Of a DNA stretch of 64,000 nt, positions 9,901-17,544 are shown piece after piece. This DNA comes from Altererythrobacter lutimaris (lineage in GTDB: Bacteria; Pseudomonadota; Alphaproteobacteria; Sphingomonadales; Sphingomonadaceae): the NCBI RefSeq assembly GCF_013371495.1, contig NZ_JABWTA010000001.1, forward strand, positions 2,578,693 to 2,642,692. Direction: 5' to 3'. Positions within the stretch are counted from its first letter, which is position 1, and every line of letters starts with the position of its first letter. A program made the position numbers and the translations under genes. Under the pieces are notes generated by a model, which was given only the letters and a program-made list of their open reading frames with translations, was not told where the DNA came from and did not search any database.

Positions 9901-11383
9901 AAAAATCGCTGTGAAGATCGATAAAGGTCTGGAAGGTGGTGCCAACTAACCCAACCGGCTCGTCGTCAAATGTGAAGCCGCGGCCCTCTATAACTCCGAC
10001 GTGCCCGGCCTGACGAGTGTCATCATGGAGAATGGCTGCCCAATCGGCCAGCGCGGCGCTTTGATTGATGAAGTCAACTAGGTCGCTGACCCAATATGTG
10101 CCGGAATCTGATTCCCAGTTTGCAGTAAGGCTGTCATAGCTAGCGACGTCATTTCCCTCGACCCGGAAGATAAACCTGCGATACGCGTTCGAACCGGCTC
10201 CTCCCTTCAAGCTCGATAATGTCGCACTTCCCGAGCCTGAATAGCTAATGGTAAGCGCATCAAGGTGAGTCCGGAAAAAACTGCTATCATGGTTTATGAC
10301 GGTATTACCTATTAGGCACCGCGGTTGAGCCGCGAAATCGTTGTAGCAGTTGTTGGCTTTGCAACCGCGAACCAGGTTCGCATTGGCGACGGGCGAGTCG
10401 ATGCCTTCAAAAGTTGCTTCGGTAAACCAGGGAGAGTTTCGTACCGCCGTTGCGCCGTTACGGGTGGTTCCATTCCAAAGCGAGATGTGCCCGTCCGTAT
10501 GAAGCAAATTGCAACCATCTAGCCAGTGGTCTCCTAGCCCTTCATTGAAGAGCACTTCGATACTGGACATATCCAGAATTACATTGGCTCCCTTGAAGCG
10601 CAGACGGTCATATTTGCTTCGCATATGACCGGTTGTATCGCCGTCGTATCCAATGGTGGCCGCAACTCCGTCTGCAGCTGTAATCGTGGCATACCCAGTG
10701 CCGACATAGGCTGCTCCAATCACGACATCTGCAACGGAATATCGACCCGTCTTGCCTACCGTGATCAGCGGGTTATTTGCACCTGCCTGCCAAGCGGCGT
10801 GCAATGCTTCCGAAATGTCACTCGAGGTTTGAGGAGCGGCGGCGTTGTCCGGATCGACGGTCCATTCGAAATCGTGCTCATTGTCTGTCAGTGTGTACGC
10901 AAATGGACCGATAGCCCTACTTTGCAAGGCTGGGTCGGCAGGCACCGCTTCGGCATAGAGATGAGCTTCGCCGACTAGTTCGTCCGGTCGTTTGAGACGG
11001 ATCCACCAGGCGCGATAGGCCACGAATTCTCCATTCGCATCTTGAAACGCCCGCAATGAGGGTGCGGGTATTTCGTGGGTATTGCCTTCGAATGTGACGC
11101 GGACATGAGACAATCCGTTGCGATCAAGAAGAGTGCCCTCATTGTTGGCCCAAGCTGAAAACCCGACCAGAAGCTCATCTGTGAAATGCTGATTTGGAGG
11201 GACGATCAGGCGGATTGCCGGCTTCGCTGTGGTTCGAACCGGATCGGTCGGAATCACCGTGAAGCCAGATCCAGGTGTACCGTCCCATCGAGGACTAGGT
11301 GTGAGTTGAGCGACCCCCTGAGGAAGCGGTCGACCGTTACTACGCCGTCTGCCGGCAGGAAATCCCAGTCCGAGCCTCGGCAT
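3971..11383 (-). CDS. giant multidomain beta-helix / cadherin-like / G8 protein, candidate receptor-binding spike
   Basis: This 2470-residue protein shows the following architecture by inspection. There is a Gly/Arg-rich N-terminus (MPRLGLGFPAG) with no signal peptide. A right-handed parallel beta-helix covers roughly 180-660. Four cadherin-like repeats cover 690-1060. A LamG/concanavalin-like region lies at about 1080-1200. A G8 domain at about 1320-1440 has GNWSSASTWDGG and is followed by a VGDRILIPGT segment as in CEMIP/TMEM2-type proteins. A second beta-helix spans roughly 1440-1950, followed by Ig-like sequence and a C-terminal LamG-like domain near 2290-2470. The start overlaps the stop of the spike-base-like gene as TGATG, so the two are co-translated. 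No RTX repeats, sortase motif or autotransporter barrel is visible. Beta-helix spikes of phages and GTAs bind or cleave polysaccharides, which fits the location inside an exopolysaccharide locus; catalytic activity is not proven. Confidence 0.75.
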   Translation of the reverse strand: MPRLGLGFPAGRRRSNGRPLPQGVAQLTPSPRWDGTPGSGFTVIPTDPVRTTAKPAIRLIVPPNQHFTDELLVGFSAWANNEGTLLDRNGLSHVRVTFEGNTHEIPAPSLRAFQDANGEFVAYRAWWIRLKRPDELVGEAHLYAEAVPADPALQSRAIGPFAYTLTDNEHDFEWTVDPDNAAAPQTSSDISEALHAAWQAGANNPLITVGKTGRYSVADVVIGAAYVGTGYATITAADGVAATIGYDGDTTGHMRSKYDRLRFKGANVILDMSSIEVLFNEGLGDHWLDGCNLLHTDGHISLWNGTTRNGATAVRNSPWFTEATFEGIDSPVANANLVRGCKANNCYNDFAAQPRCLIGNTVINHDSSFFRTHLDALTISYSGSGSATLSSLKGGAGSNAYRRFIFRVEGNDVASYDSLTANWESDSGTYWVSDLVDFINQSAALADWAAILHDDTRQAGHVGVIEGRGFTFDDEPVGLVGTTFQTFIDLHSDFSQMSSGADTENTIIEANRTLDFQGQIIWLSSNFNIKDCFYVNNTFDEIEDFSGFSQISRTGAKSHVVIAHNTLSRQHLLLRDGPLGEYSLIANNVFESFISDGPDIGLGVVKDNHIHASGTILAGATETVQAGEEADLFADANNENFSPSGALLSNMKKPVVAYDRLGAKRRLADAVGAQSSLLPEPVAMLSELGLAHDKVSEAGAIGHLVSTIIGTSIGSTLTLSDSAGGRFAISNGALVLGSVPLNFETAQSHNITIAETHGSAGNSPKETSFDITVLNVQEVALGELTLSAHAIAEGEVPDTVFASLLNVSAGSSLSLLDDAGGRFALTNAKLVTGQTPLDFESAQTHSIVVQESLPDAYNSPRETELTINVANAAEAVLNELNLSSNAVPENAQAGLEIGTFVNRTAGSILDLTNDADGRFSVIGDALTVNGPSLDYEDQREHLITVRETHSDAANSPRDTLLTVLVSNVGEIELHTLALSNAHVAENALEGSIIGTVIGQTNGATLTLIDSAGDRFALDGENITCGSTNVDFEENQSFQIVLRETHPEGANSPNDTIVTIGVGDLSEAPTTAEELAAALAGSTQSAFADLRQADDTIGWIATDLSGHGNHFTQAFATQRPVIDSKLGAVFSHESANNNIRYPISGGTFTALLAFAKNADDARGTPVSNGSGGPGRYQDGIAIALAGTCLVDGNQVTDSDALHDALDDGQEHIIEWQGIDASEWSEFVIGRPGDSLGGILRCVVVIDETTVADHALASEKANQWLLSNAAQTNLPEEPDNTINYQMTLSGSRDGELGIDPDYWHDVAALESEIDTSLGNATHRSVRSGNWSSASTWDGGTLPTAGSVVEIRHEVVYDIITPIGTSNVGQILAEIEDDSASARSAYASFALKGVVVQTGARLRFDPSVQTFLLTENLFALSGSEVEIGHAGNPVLDSGLIHAGRRVPKAAIGLIGLDDPEASLRLGFVTMGKLRIWGEEKCAAVFVEDVAAGSQQLSFEHIPDRWNVGDRILIPGTAFTDPDSVDARYTGPLGYWGPERSDNADMPDEWSGKQHFATSFKINSQDEIRTITAITGGSVTLDSALFYNHVNHSDALNDGTPVNLRFPVQNLTRSICIFGFCTDEKGSNAHRRAHTMHMFHEDCVRKFAEFKDLGRSRIDASLFVPGQNDTASGLREAEGREFLVDAKNPIERYAVHDYWCGPFFGRRATISEGLAIHNSPGTVSPGRGYVQNHSRAHLKDCIVHGFRATGFSTELGSEIGQWENCYSSNCPGDGFIPAASGDHHELLGFMSGHHGTAFHNQARQVILRNCWAGSANSAFSWRQNHSCSSGNSSLQYRNLRYAHPVTMGVGVPLDPSAVSVSMEEGCRHLQAQIPKFDDNSCHDCEEGFVVSDHKDRDKVAVEPMTSQGIKLHAKAPYKGLGYAANYMFKDFYFKGPGSGVAIDIGTQCYNSTFANGRIADYTNVIRDAEFNYLGFLVDISHNSAQLQDWVEQSIGTGSIAAHPQVDIMGAWTVTGTQDGQATANLRSYEILEGETQLPSLLPGNPFNPGPANGSAVPRFELSASSGGILTPSGRDEVSIRGTITDRAGNRDWPSYQHFQSADANPVGDRVLSAITGAQIVERNGCWKDGQTWRTTLWFADADRVDHTPIQISVTCELSGFDANFLALNEVADAAATRPSLPLALEDLSWSNTPSVEEDGAPFTLAAAFDVPPQSFAICQSTIKVARLSAGRNLPISIVDGEFRINNGDWSGANTFVQRGDQIEVRAMSSLISGQTTTATLSIGSHSSDFLVTTWSQVSKITDDFEAYADGTSLEAQSSYQLVDGCGGAISVHNGALSVVSHSDWVQHTDDLARTDGLRFKARWGQGGGVCWGLAKLDSPFSSHFILSRHWDGSFRITTGNKTWVYPDCATQEVCVDLIGGEWTVTFAGALQAPNKDRAQILPFALPPTSAVMFMSPLANGTRHNTLLEFSVEHL
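8190..9330 (-). repeat. four tandem cadherin-like repeats inside the giant protein gene
   Basis: Four units of about 92 residues follow one another. Each has a G-S-x-L-x-L-x-D-x-A-G-G-R-F core, a central LDFE-A-Q-x-H-x-I segment, a conserved SPR/K-x-T and a closing V-x-N-V-x-E. The third and fourth are more divergent (for example DADGRF and DSAGDRF). Such cadherin-like modules bind calcium and act as rigid stalks in bacterial surface proteins. Here they separate the N-terminal beta-helix from the G8 half. Confidence 0.75.
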
Positions 11384-11652
11384 CAGGCCAGTCCTACCAG
11401 ATCGCTGGCATCCGTTCCCGTCGCGCGAACTTGGGACACTCTGACATCGAGAATGGCGCCGCTAGCCACGTTCACGAATGTAACCGGAGAGGTGTTGTCC
11501 ACCGGAACTAAGGTTACTCGGCCACCAGAACCCACATAAAGTGCTTTGGTAACTACGGGTAGGTTTTGCGCATCGTTAGGAATGATGGCGAAGCAATAGC
11601 TCGAAGGCGCAATCAAACTGTCTGATGAGCTGTCAAACTTGTCGGATACCAT
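11383..11652 (-). CDS. spike base protein, RCAP_rcc01079-like (GTA/phage head spike)
   Basis: This 89-residue protein has the compact pattern FAIIPNDAQNLP, then KALYVGSGG, TFVNVASGAIL, VRVSQVRATGT and a closing DLVGL. These match the small spike base protein family known from the Rhodobacter capsulatus gene transfer agent (rcc01079), whose partner rcc01080 is the capsule-binding fibre. GCGGAGAAG precedes the ATG at a good distance, and the stop overlaps the start of the giant gene as TGATG, reproducing the base-fibre gene order. No capsid, portal, terminase or tail genes are in the window. I am fairly sure of the family from memory of its motifs; a profile search would settle it. Confidence 0.7.
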   Translation of the reverse strand: MVSDKFDSSSDSLIAPSSYCFAIIPNDAQNLPVVTKALYVGSGGRVTLVPVDNTSPVTFVNVASGAILDVRVSQVRATGTDASDLVGLA

Positions 11653-11805
11653 ATTCTTCTCCGCATTGGAACAAAAGAAGAACGATGTGTATGTTGCCGA
11701 GCTAGCAGTAGGAAAGCACTAATTATCCTATACCGGCAGATTGCCGATTGATTGCCCTTCTGCGATCTGCAAGGTCATGAACGAAGCTTGAGAGACTGCT
11801 TGACT

Positions 11806-13203
11806 ATGGCAAACGCCATTACTGCACTGCAAAACCAAAGGCCGGTAACGCCATCTGGAATGCCGAGAAGGCCTGCGAAGCATGCTGCGCTTGGACCTTT
11901 GCTTCCGCTTGTACTGTTGGTTTATGCATGCCTCCTCCCACAAGAAGTGCATGTCGATATCGCAGGGCAGACCATTTTTGCGTATCGCGCGACTTATCTG
12001 GCGTTAACTCCGTGGATTGTCGTGCAGTTGCTTCGTCGCAGGTTCACTCCCAGATTGCTCGATGCCATGGTGCTTATTGCCAGCATCTGGATCGTTATCT
12101 CATTTTCCTACGTCTATGAAGGGCTTACAGGAGTTGTCCGAGGAAGCGCGTTAGCGCTTGATTTGATCTACCCATACCTGATCACGCGCATATGCCTTAG
12201 ATCTCTAATGGATTTGCGCCGCTTGCTTGTGTTGGCAGCGCCCGGTTTGGCCACAGTGACCTTTTTGATGATGATCGAGAGTGTGACACATACTCCTCTC
12301 GTTCGTCCGGCTGCTTCGACCATTTTTGGCAATCTGCCTCTGTACCGAGACGGCGTTGCCGTAGGCGACTTCAACGTGAAGAGCGAGGTTCGACTTGGCT
12401 TGATGAGAGCGTATGGCCCGTTTTCACATCCGATACTGGCAGGTGTATTGTTGGCCAGTTTCATTCCTCTTTATTTCAATTCGGGATTGCGCAGTTGGCC
12501 TCGGTGGCTGGGCTCACTTGCTGGTTTAGGGGCCGTTTTCTCACTTAGCTCCGCTGCGTTCCTGGGCCTGCTGATTTTCACAGGTCTGCAGGCTTATCGT
12601 TGGTGTGTTGAACGCATTTCGTTTGTAAGCTGGAAGATGTTTATCGGGTTCTCAGGCATAGCACTTGTCGGGCTTCAGGTTGCGACCGAGAATGGGGTAA
12701 TTCCGTATCTTGGTCAGTTTACTCTGAATCCCGGCACCGCATATTATCGCAGACTTATTTGGGAGTACGGGACTGATTCCGTAGCAGCGCACCCGTTGTT
12801 TGGGATCGGTTTTCAGGGGTATGAAAGGCTAGACTGGATGCCAGAAAGCGTCGACGCGCACTGGCTCATGTTGGCGATCCGCCATGGCTTGATCCCAGCC
12901 ATTCTACTTTTGGCGGTTGCAATCTGTGTCATTGTCATCTTGTCTAAACGTTCAGTACGGTCGGTTGGCACAGATCGTCGTTCATATTTTGGTGTCATCT
13001 CCGCTTTCACCATTATTATCGTTGCCGGCTTCACGGTTACGTATTTTGGATCAATGGGGATCTGGTTTGCGATTGTCCTGGCAATCGGAGTATCGCTATC
13101 GGAGGATGCCAGCTCGTCATTGAGACGTCCGATAACATTACCATCACAGAAGCGTTTCTATTCAGATGCGCCTTCAGTGTCGGCGCAACGCGTTGGTCAA
13201 TGA
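11806..13203 (+). CDS. O-antigen ligase/polymerase-like membrane protein
   Basis: The 465-residue polytopic protein has about 10-12 membrane segments and a large periplasmic loop around residues 320-370. That loop contains RRLIWEYGTDSVAAHPLFGIGFQGYE, shown here only as its key residues R-x-x-I-W and HPLFGIGF, which is the Wzy_C/WaaL (O-antigen ligase) signature. It would polymerise repeat units in the periplasm after flipping. I chose ATG 11806, which leaves a short cytoplasmic tail before the first helix; a TTG at 11752 is also in frame. It is transcribed divergently from the spike-like pair with about 150 bp between them. Confidence 0.8.
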   Translation: MANAITALQNQRPVTPSGMPRRPAKHAALGPLLPLVLLVYACLLPQEVHVDIAGQTIFAYRATYLALTPWIVVQLLRRRFTPRLLDAMVLIASIWIVISFSYVYEGLTGVVRGSALALDLIYPYLITRICLRSLMDLRRLLVLAAPGLATVTFLMMIESVTHTPLVRPAASTIFGNLPLYRDGVAVGDFNVKSEVRLGLMRAYGPFSHPILAGVLLASFIPLYFNSGLRSWPRWLGSLAGLGAVFSLSSAAFLGLLIFTGLQAYRWCVERISFVSWKMFIGFSGIALVGLQVATENGVIPYLGQFTLNPGTAYYRRLIWEYGTDSVAAHPLFGIGFQGYERLDWMPESVDAHWLMLAIRHGLIPAILLLAVAICVIVILSKRSVRSVGTDRRSYFGVISAFTIIIVAGFTVTYFGSMGIWFAIVLAIGVSLSEDASSSLRRPITLPSQKRFYSDAPSVSAQRVGQ

Positions 13204-13292
13204 TGCGTGAGCTTGCTGCCGCCATCACTAAGAGCAGCAATCGAAGAATTGATGCAAGCCGCTCTGAACGCTTTGCCGGTATACTGCTATTG

Positions 13293-14483
13293 TCAGGAGC
13301 CCCCGTCCGCTGCCGTCGCAAGTCCCTTGGCGAAAGCGGAGGCGATTGCATCTCGTTGAAACTTAGCAGCGTGGTCTGAGGTCTGCCACCGCGCTATCTC
13401 TGCTTTTAGCGCAGTCTCGCGCTCGATGATTATCTTCATACTTTCAGAGATTTCGTGTGGATCTCGTGGGTCCACTGCAATAGCGAAAGGCATGTCGTCA
13501 AAGTAACCGTCTACCGCGCGCCCCTTGGGGTAGATGATCGGCAAACCTGCAAATAGAGCTTCAATGAAAACGAGACCAAAACTCTCATGGAGTGAAGGCA
13601 GCACAAAACCTATCGCCGCATTGAATCGATCAGGGATGGCGCTGTGGTCGAGGGGACCGCTAAATCGAACATTGCTTCGTCGCCCGACGAGCTTTTCGCA
13701 AGCTGCCATATCGGCATCCGTCCCCCCGCCGATGATATCGAGATGCGTTTCCTGCACTGAGTTCTGGAGGCGGGCCATAGCTTGAATTAGCGCCGCGAGG
13801 TTCTTTAATTTGTGGTTCTTGAGGTGAAAGGCCGAAACGAAACCGTTACCGGCTAGCCGTGGAGCCAGCGGACTGTCTAGCTCGGTCGGGCAAGGCAGCA
13901 AGACAGTTGGCCCATCTCTTTTTCCAAGTCTGTCTTCGACGCTCTCGAGTGCCCAAGGCGCAAACGGAAACACAACTCCCGCTTGTCTGAAGATGCGCGC
14001 AAAAGCCTGCGTAAGATCAGGCCGCGCCCGCAGGATTTTCGTGTCCGTATTGCCTTGAATGGAGAGCGCGAACGGCACCTTAAAGTGTGCGGCAAGCCTT
14101 TCCGCAATTATGCCTTCGATCGTTAGCTTGTGCCCGATTATCAGATCAGGTTGTGGTTGATCTCTCAGCTTCGCAATCAGCGCCTCGCTAAGCCGGCGAA
14201 GCATGGTCTCGTGCATGAAACCTTTCGCGGGGGCGCAATAGGTCAGTGCAATTCCGGCATCAAATTCCTGAATGGAGCTGATCACATTCGAACGATCTGC
14301 GAGCAGCGGCAACATATTGCTCGAATCCGGGGTCTCGCGATTGAGCGAGATCACAAAATGGTTGGCATCTGCGCTCGTTAAGGCGACCAGTTGGCGGATT
14401 ACTGGTGTCTTCTGCGGCTCAATCGGATCGGGAAAATCAGCTGAAATATGCCAAATATTCAGTTTGCTTGGGTGCCCAGCCAT
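13293..14483 (-). CDS. glycosyltransferase family 4-like
   Basis: The 396-residue protein has a GT-B fold pattern. The N-terminal domain carries a Gly/His-type start (IWHISADFPDP), and the C-terminal domain has the nucleotide-sugar-binding segment LPSLHESFGLVFIEALFAGLP near residue 275, of which the E-S-F-G-L-x-x-x-E-A core is the family signature. It adds a sugar to the lipid-linked repeat unit in the cytoplasm. The start may be the ATG at 14483 or a GTG at 14495; GGAGAGG covers both. It is convergent with the polymerase gene and lies 44 bp downstream of the BY-kinase gene on the same strand, so the two probably share a transcript. Confidence 0.8.
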   Translation of the reverse strand: MAGHPSKLNIWHISADFPDPIEPQKTPVIRQLVALTSADANHFVISLNRETPDSSNMLPLLADRSNVISSIQEFDAGIALTYCAPAKGFMHETMLRRLSEALIAKLRDQPQPDLIIGHKLTIEGIIAERLAAHFKVPFALSIQGNTDTKILRARPDLTQAFARIFRQAGVVFPFAPWALESVEDRLGKRDGPTVLLPCPTELDSPLAPRLAGNGFVSAFHLKNHKLKNLAALIQAMARLQNSVQETHLDIIGGGTDADMAACEKLVGRRSNVRFSGPLDHSAIPDRFNAAIGFVLPSLHESFGLVFIEALFAGLPIIYPKGRAVDGYFDDMPFAIAVDPRDPHEISESMKIIIERETALKAEIARWQTSDHAAKFQRDAIASAFAKGLATAADGGS

Positions 14484-14527
14484 GCCTCTCAGCACCTCTC
14501 CGCTAGTCTGTTTGCCTACCTAAAGAA

Positions 14528-16741
14528 TCAGACTTTCTCGACAGCATTATCCTTTGCGTACTGGTAGTAGCGGTATTGATAATCATAAGACTGGCCCGCC
14601 TGAATCGCCTTGTACTTGGTCAGTACAATACCGAGGATGTTACCGCCTACGCTTCGTATCCGCCTCAGAGCCGTACGGACTTGTCCGAAGTTCACGCTAT
14701 TGGCTTCGACAATAAAGATGGTGCTGTCGACACAGCGAGACACCAGCGGAGCATCTGCGATACCGAGCACCGGAGATGTATCGAAAATGATCAGACCATA
14801 TTCCTTGCGATTACGCTCGACCCAATCACGCAAGCGATAGGATGAAAGCATCTCAACCGGATTGGCTGGGATCGGTCCCAAAGTGAGTATATCCAGATTC
14901 TCGCGTGTCCCCTCAACCAATGCGCTCTGCAAGTCGACACGCCCTGCAAGTACATCGACAAAGCCAAACTGAGGCCGTTCGACGTGCAGCAGCCGTGCAA
15001 TGGACGGCTTGCGCAAATCTGCATCGACGAGAAGAGTTTTGCGGCCTGAACGCGCGAACAGGTCAGCGAGGATCAACGCTGTTGTGGATTTACCTTCAGA
15101 CGCCTGGCTGCTGGTCAACTGGATAACTGCGCCATCACGCTGCAAAGTGAAATCGACAGTCGATCTGATCGAGGAGTAGGCCTCCATCAATGCGCTGAAC
15201 TGATTGGCTTCCTGGTTCTCGATCTCGTCCTCATCAACGTAAGGGGTATGGCCTAACAAAGGATGGCCGAGCTTCTCTTCAACTTCATCCAGAGAGCGCA
15301 GCTTGTCATCCAATACTTCGCGAACCAAGGCCAGGCCGGCGGCAAGACCAATCCCGCCAATCAACGCGATCAGCATGTTCCGCAAGAGGTTAGGAGAAAT
15401 TGGGCTGATCGGTACGATCGCATCATCAAGCTTGGTCAACATACCACTTTGGACATTGGCCGCAGCACTCAACAAGTTGAACCGGTCGAGAAGGGACTCA
15501 AGTTGATCCCGCAGGGCCTGAGCCTCGCGATCAAGCACGCTGTATTCGACAAGTCGATCCTGCTCGGCCAGTGTCTCTTCCGAGGCATTCTCCAATTCGC
15601 CGGACAGCGCTTGCTCTTGTCGCTGAGCAATTACAAACTCATTACGAATTGATGCCTTGATGTCAGCACTGGCTGCAGCGATCTTCTGATCAATCGCCGC
15701 AATTTGGGCCTGCAGCTGGATTACAGGCGGATACTCGTCATTATAGCGCTGCCGCAACTCAGTCAGCTCTGTTTCGAGCTGTAGCTTCTCGTTCTGAAGT
15801 CCCTGAACGGCAGGGCTCCGTTGGACTTCTGGCAATTGAGCGGCGGGAATATTAGCAACCGCTCGCCATCTTTGTTCCGCTGCGATCCTTTGTGCGCGTA
15901 GCTGAGTAACCGTATCATTGATGCTGACCAGGTTCGCGCCCGTTATCGTCTGACTGCTTTCCTCTTCAGAAGTCTGCTGGTTAATGATGCCGCTTTGTCG
16001 AGCATAGTTGTTGGCGGCAATTTCAGCGTCCGCGAGGCGTTCGCGTGTCTGCGCGATCTGCTCTTGCAGGTATTCCTGCGCGTATTGATTGGCTTCAAGC
16101 GAGCGTCTCGCATCCGAGCGTACATAGGCTTCAGCGTAGGCATTGACCACTTGTGTGGCGAACTCGGGATCTTCCGATTCGACGCCAATGGTCAAAACGC
16201 GTGCTCCGCGAGGGACGTCAGCAGTAACGCTGGATTGCAAGATCGTCGCGAGGTCTGTGCGCTTGATCTCTGCCCACTCAGCGTCATCCGCTTCATCGGG
16301 GCGGCTTTCGTCGATATCTTTGAGGACCAGCGGCGTTTCTTCCACCAGGTTAAGTGCGTCGACAACTTCATAAGCCAAGCTTCGGCTCTGGATGACAACA
16401 CCCTGAGTCTCCATGTAGTTATCGAATTCGTTGCTGGGCATTACCGGGGCCAGTTCTTGCCCTTCGACAACGATGTTGCCGTCCCGGCTGACAACAATTG
16501 AGGCCTTGGCCTCGTAAACCGGTGTCATCAGCATTGTGACAACAACTCCCAGGACCAACGAAGCTGCAATTGTAATTGCGATCAACCAACGTTGACGGAA
16601 GAGCATTCCGCGAAGGACATCAGCGTCAATTAGCTTTGGCCCAGCTGACTGGGATTCCTCCCATTCGACAGGTAGGTAGCGATCCACCCAAACACCGCCG
16701 CGCCCCGGCTCTGGTGCCTGCATGATTGATCGATCATTCAT
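14528..16741 (-). CDS. polysaccharide copolymerase with tyrosine autokinase domain (Wzc-like)
   Basis: This is a 737-residue inner-membrane protein. An N-terminal Wzz domain follows a first transmembrane helix near residues 52-72, a long coiled-coil periplasmic region spans about 200-400, and a second helix lies near 460-480. The cytoplasmic BY-kinase domain has Walker A ASEGKSTTALIL near 547, Walker A' LLVDADLRKPS near 575 and a Walker B-like LIIFDTSP. The C-terminus is a tyrosine cluster (YDYQYRYYQY), the autophosphorylation site that controls chain length and export. All kinase motifs appear intact, so it should be active. The genuine export channel (Wza) is not in this window. Confidence 0.9.
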   Translation of the reverse strand: MNDRSIMQAPEPGRGGVWVDRYLPVEWEESQSAGPKLIDADVLRGMLFRQRWLIAITIAASLVLGVVVTMLMTPVYEAKASIVVSRDGNIVVEGQELAPVMPSNEFDNYMETQGVVIQSRSLAYEVVDALNLVEETPLVLKDIDESRPDEADDAEWAEIKRTDLATILQSSVTADVPRGARVLTIGVESEDPEFATQVVNAYAEAYVRSDARRSLEANQYAQEYLQEQIAQTRERLADAEIAANNYARQSGIINQQTSEEESSQTITGANLVSINDTVTQLRAQRIAAEQRWRAVANIPAAQLPEVQRSPAVQGLQNEKLQLETELTELRQRYNDEYPPVIQLQAQIAAIDQKIAAASADIKASIRNEFVIAQRQEQALSGELENASEETLAEQDRLVEYSVLDREAQALRDQLESLLDRFNLLSAAANVQSGMLTKLDDAIVPISPISPNLLRNMLIALIGGIGLAAGLALVREVLDDKLRSLDEVEEKLGHPLLGHTPYVDEDEIENQEANQFSALMEAYSSIRSTVDFTLQRDGAVIQLTSSQASEGKSTTALILADLFARSGRKTLLVDADLRKPSIARLLHVERPQFGFVDVLAGRVDLQSALVEGTRENLDILTLGPIPANPVEMLSSYRLRDWVERNRKEYGLIIFDTSPVLGIADAPLVSRCVDSTIFIVEANSVNFGQVRTALRRIRSVGGNILGIVLTKYKAIQAGQSYDYQYRYYQYAKDNAVEKV

Positions 16742-16976
16742 TGAGTTGTCCCGCCGCGCTCAAAAGTCCTAAGTACAAATGCTTAGCCAGAGGCTTTAAA
16801 GCGCGCAACTTATGGTTACGATTTCCTCACCTTTGCGGCATCACTTTATCTCTGGATGTGCCACAGGAGCGACAAACGGAACGCGAAAAAGAGCATTGGC
16901 TCGTCCCTATTGCTCTGTATTGGCATACCGGGCCGAATCGGTATGAGCGCCTGACAGTTTCTTTTGAGCGTGATCC

Positions 16977-17528
16977 TTGACCTCCATAACGCCCTCCTTC
17001 CTTAGCCTTGTTGCGGTCGGATATTATTTCTGCATTATATTGGCTTGTGTCCTATCCTTCCGCTCTTCCACGGTTGCGCCACGCTGGCATTCAGTCATTT
17101 GGATGGGTCTGACTGCATTGCTTTGCGCGCTTGCTTTGATGCGCATCTTTTCGATTGAGGATTTGGTCAGAGAGGAAGTGCGTGTGCTTCTGCGCGGGGC
17201 GGAAGCCTATGACAGCAGGCGTGTTCCTCAAGCGATCATGGCGCTCGGTTTGTTGACTTTGGGCCTACTCATTCTTTGGAAGCTGAAACACTTCTTGCAA
17301 GTTCGAATAAGAGGCAAGCGTGATCGCTGGTGCGCGGCTGCTTTGCTGGCAGGCCTCGCGATGGTTGGCCTTGTTATTCTGCGGATGATCTCGTGGCATG
17401 CGACGGACTGGCTGCTTTATGGCCCGCTGAAATTCAATTGGTTGATTGATTTGGGGTCGGCCACGGCAATTGGACTTGCTGCTCTCGCATATCAACGTCG
17501 CTCAAGTCGCAAAGGGCATAGTCGCTAA
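16977..17528 (+). CDS. hypothetical membrane protein in the polysaccharide locus
   Basis: The 183-residue protein is not recognised. It has about five hydrophobic segments (roughly residues 8-28, 37-56, 85-103, 118-138 and 155-172) separated by short basic loops, and a basic C-terminal tail (RRSSRKGHSR). The best start is the TTG at 16977 because no in-frame ATG or GTG lies before the first membrane segment, so the exact N-terminus is uncertain. It sits between the divergent copolymerase gene and the convergent wecB. It may be an accessory membrane component of export or a regulator, but nothing in the sequence proves this. Confidence 0.6.
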   Translation: MTSITPSFLSLVAVGYYFCIILACVLSFRSSTVAPRWHSVIWMGLTALLCALALMRIFSIEDLVREEVRVLLRGAEAYDSRRVPQAIMALGLLTLGLLILWKLKHFLQVRIRGKRDRWCAAALLAGLAMVGLVILRMISWHATDWLLYGPLKFNWLIDLGSATAIGLAALAYQRRSSRKGHSR

Positions 17529-17544
17529 GCCTCGTCGATTACCG

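Noticed and set aside
3971..11383. RTX-type type I secretion adhesin
   Set aside because: The cadherin-like repeats suggested it, but no GGxGxDxxx nonapeptides or secretion genes (TolC-HlyD-type pair nearby) were found.
11383..11652. Whole prophage around the spike-like genes
   Set aside because: There is no integrase, terminase, portal, capsid, tail tape measure or att-type repeat in the surrounding 20 kb.
16742..16976. Sigma-54-like promoter before the unknown membrane gene
   Set aside because: TTGGCATACC resembles the -24 box but no matching TGC -12 element is at the right distance.
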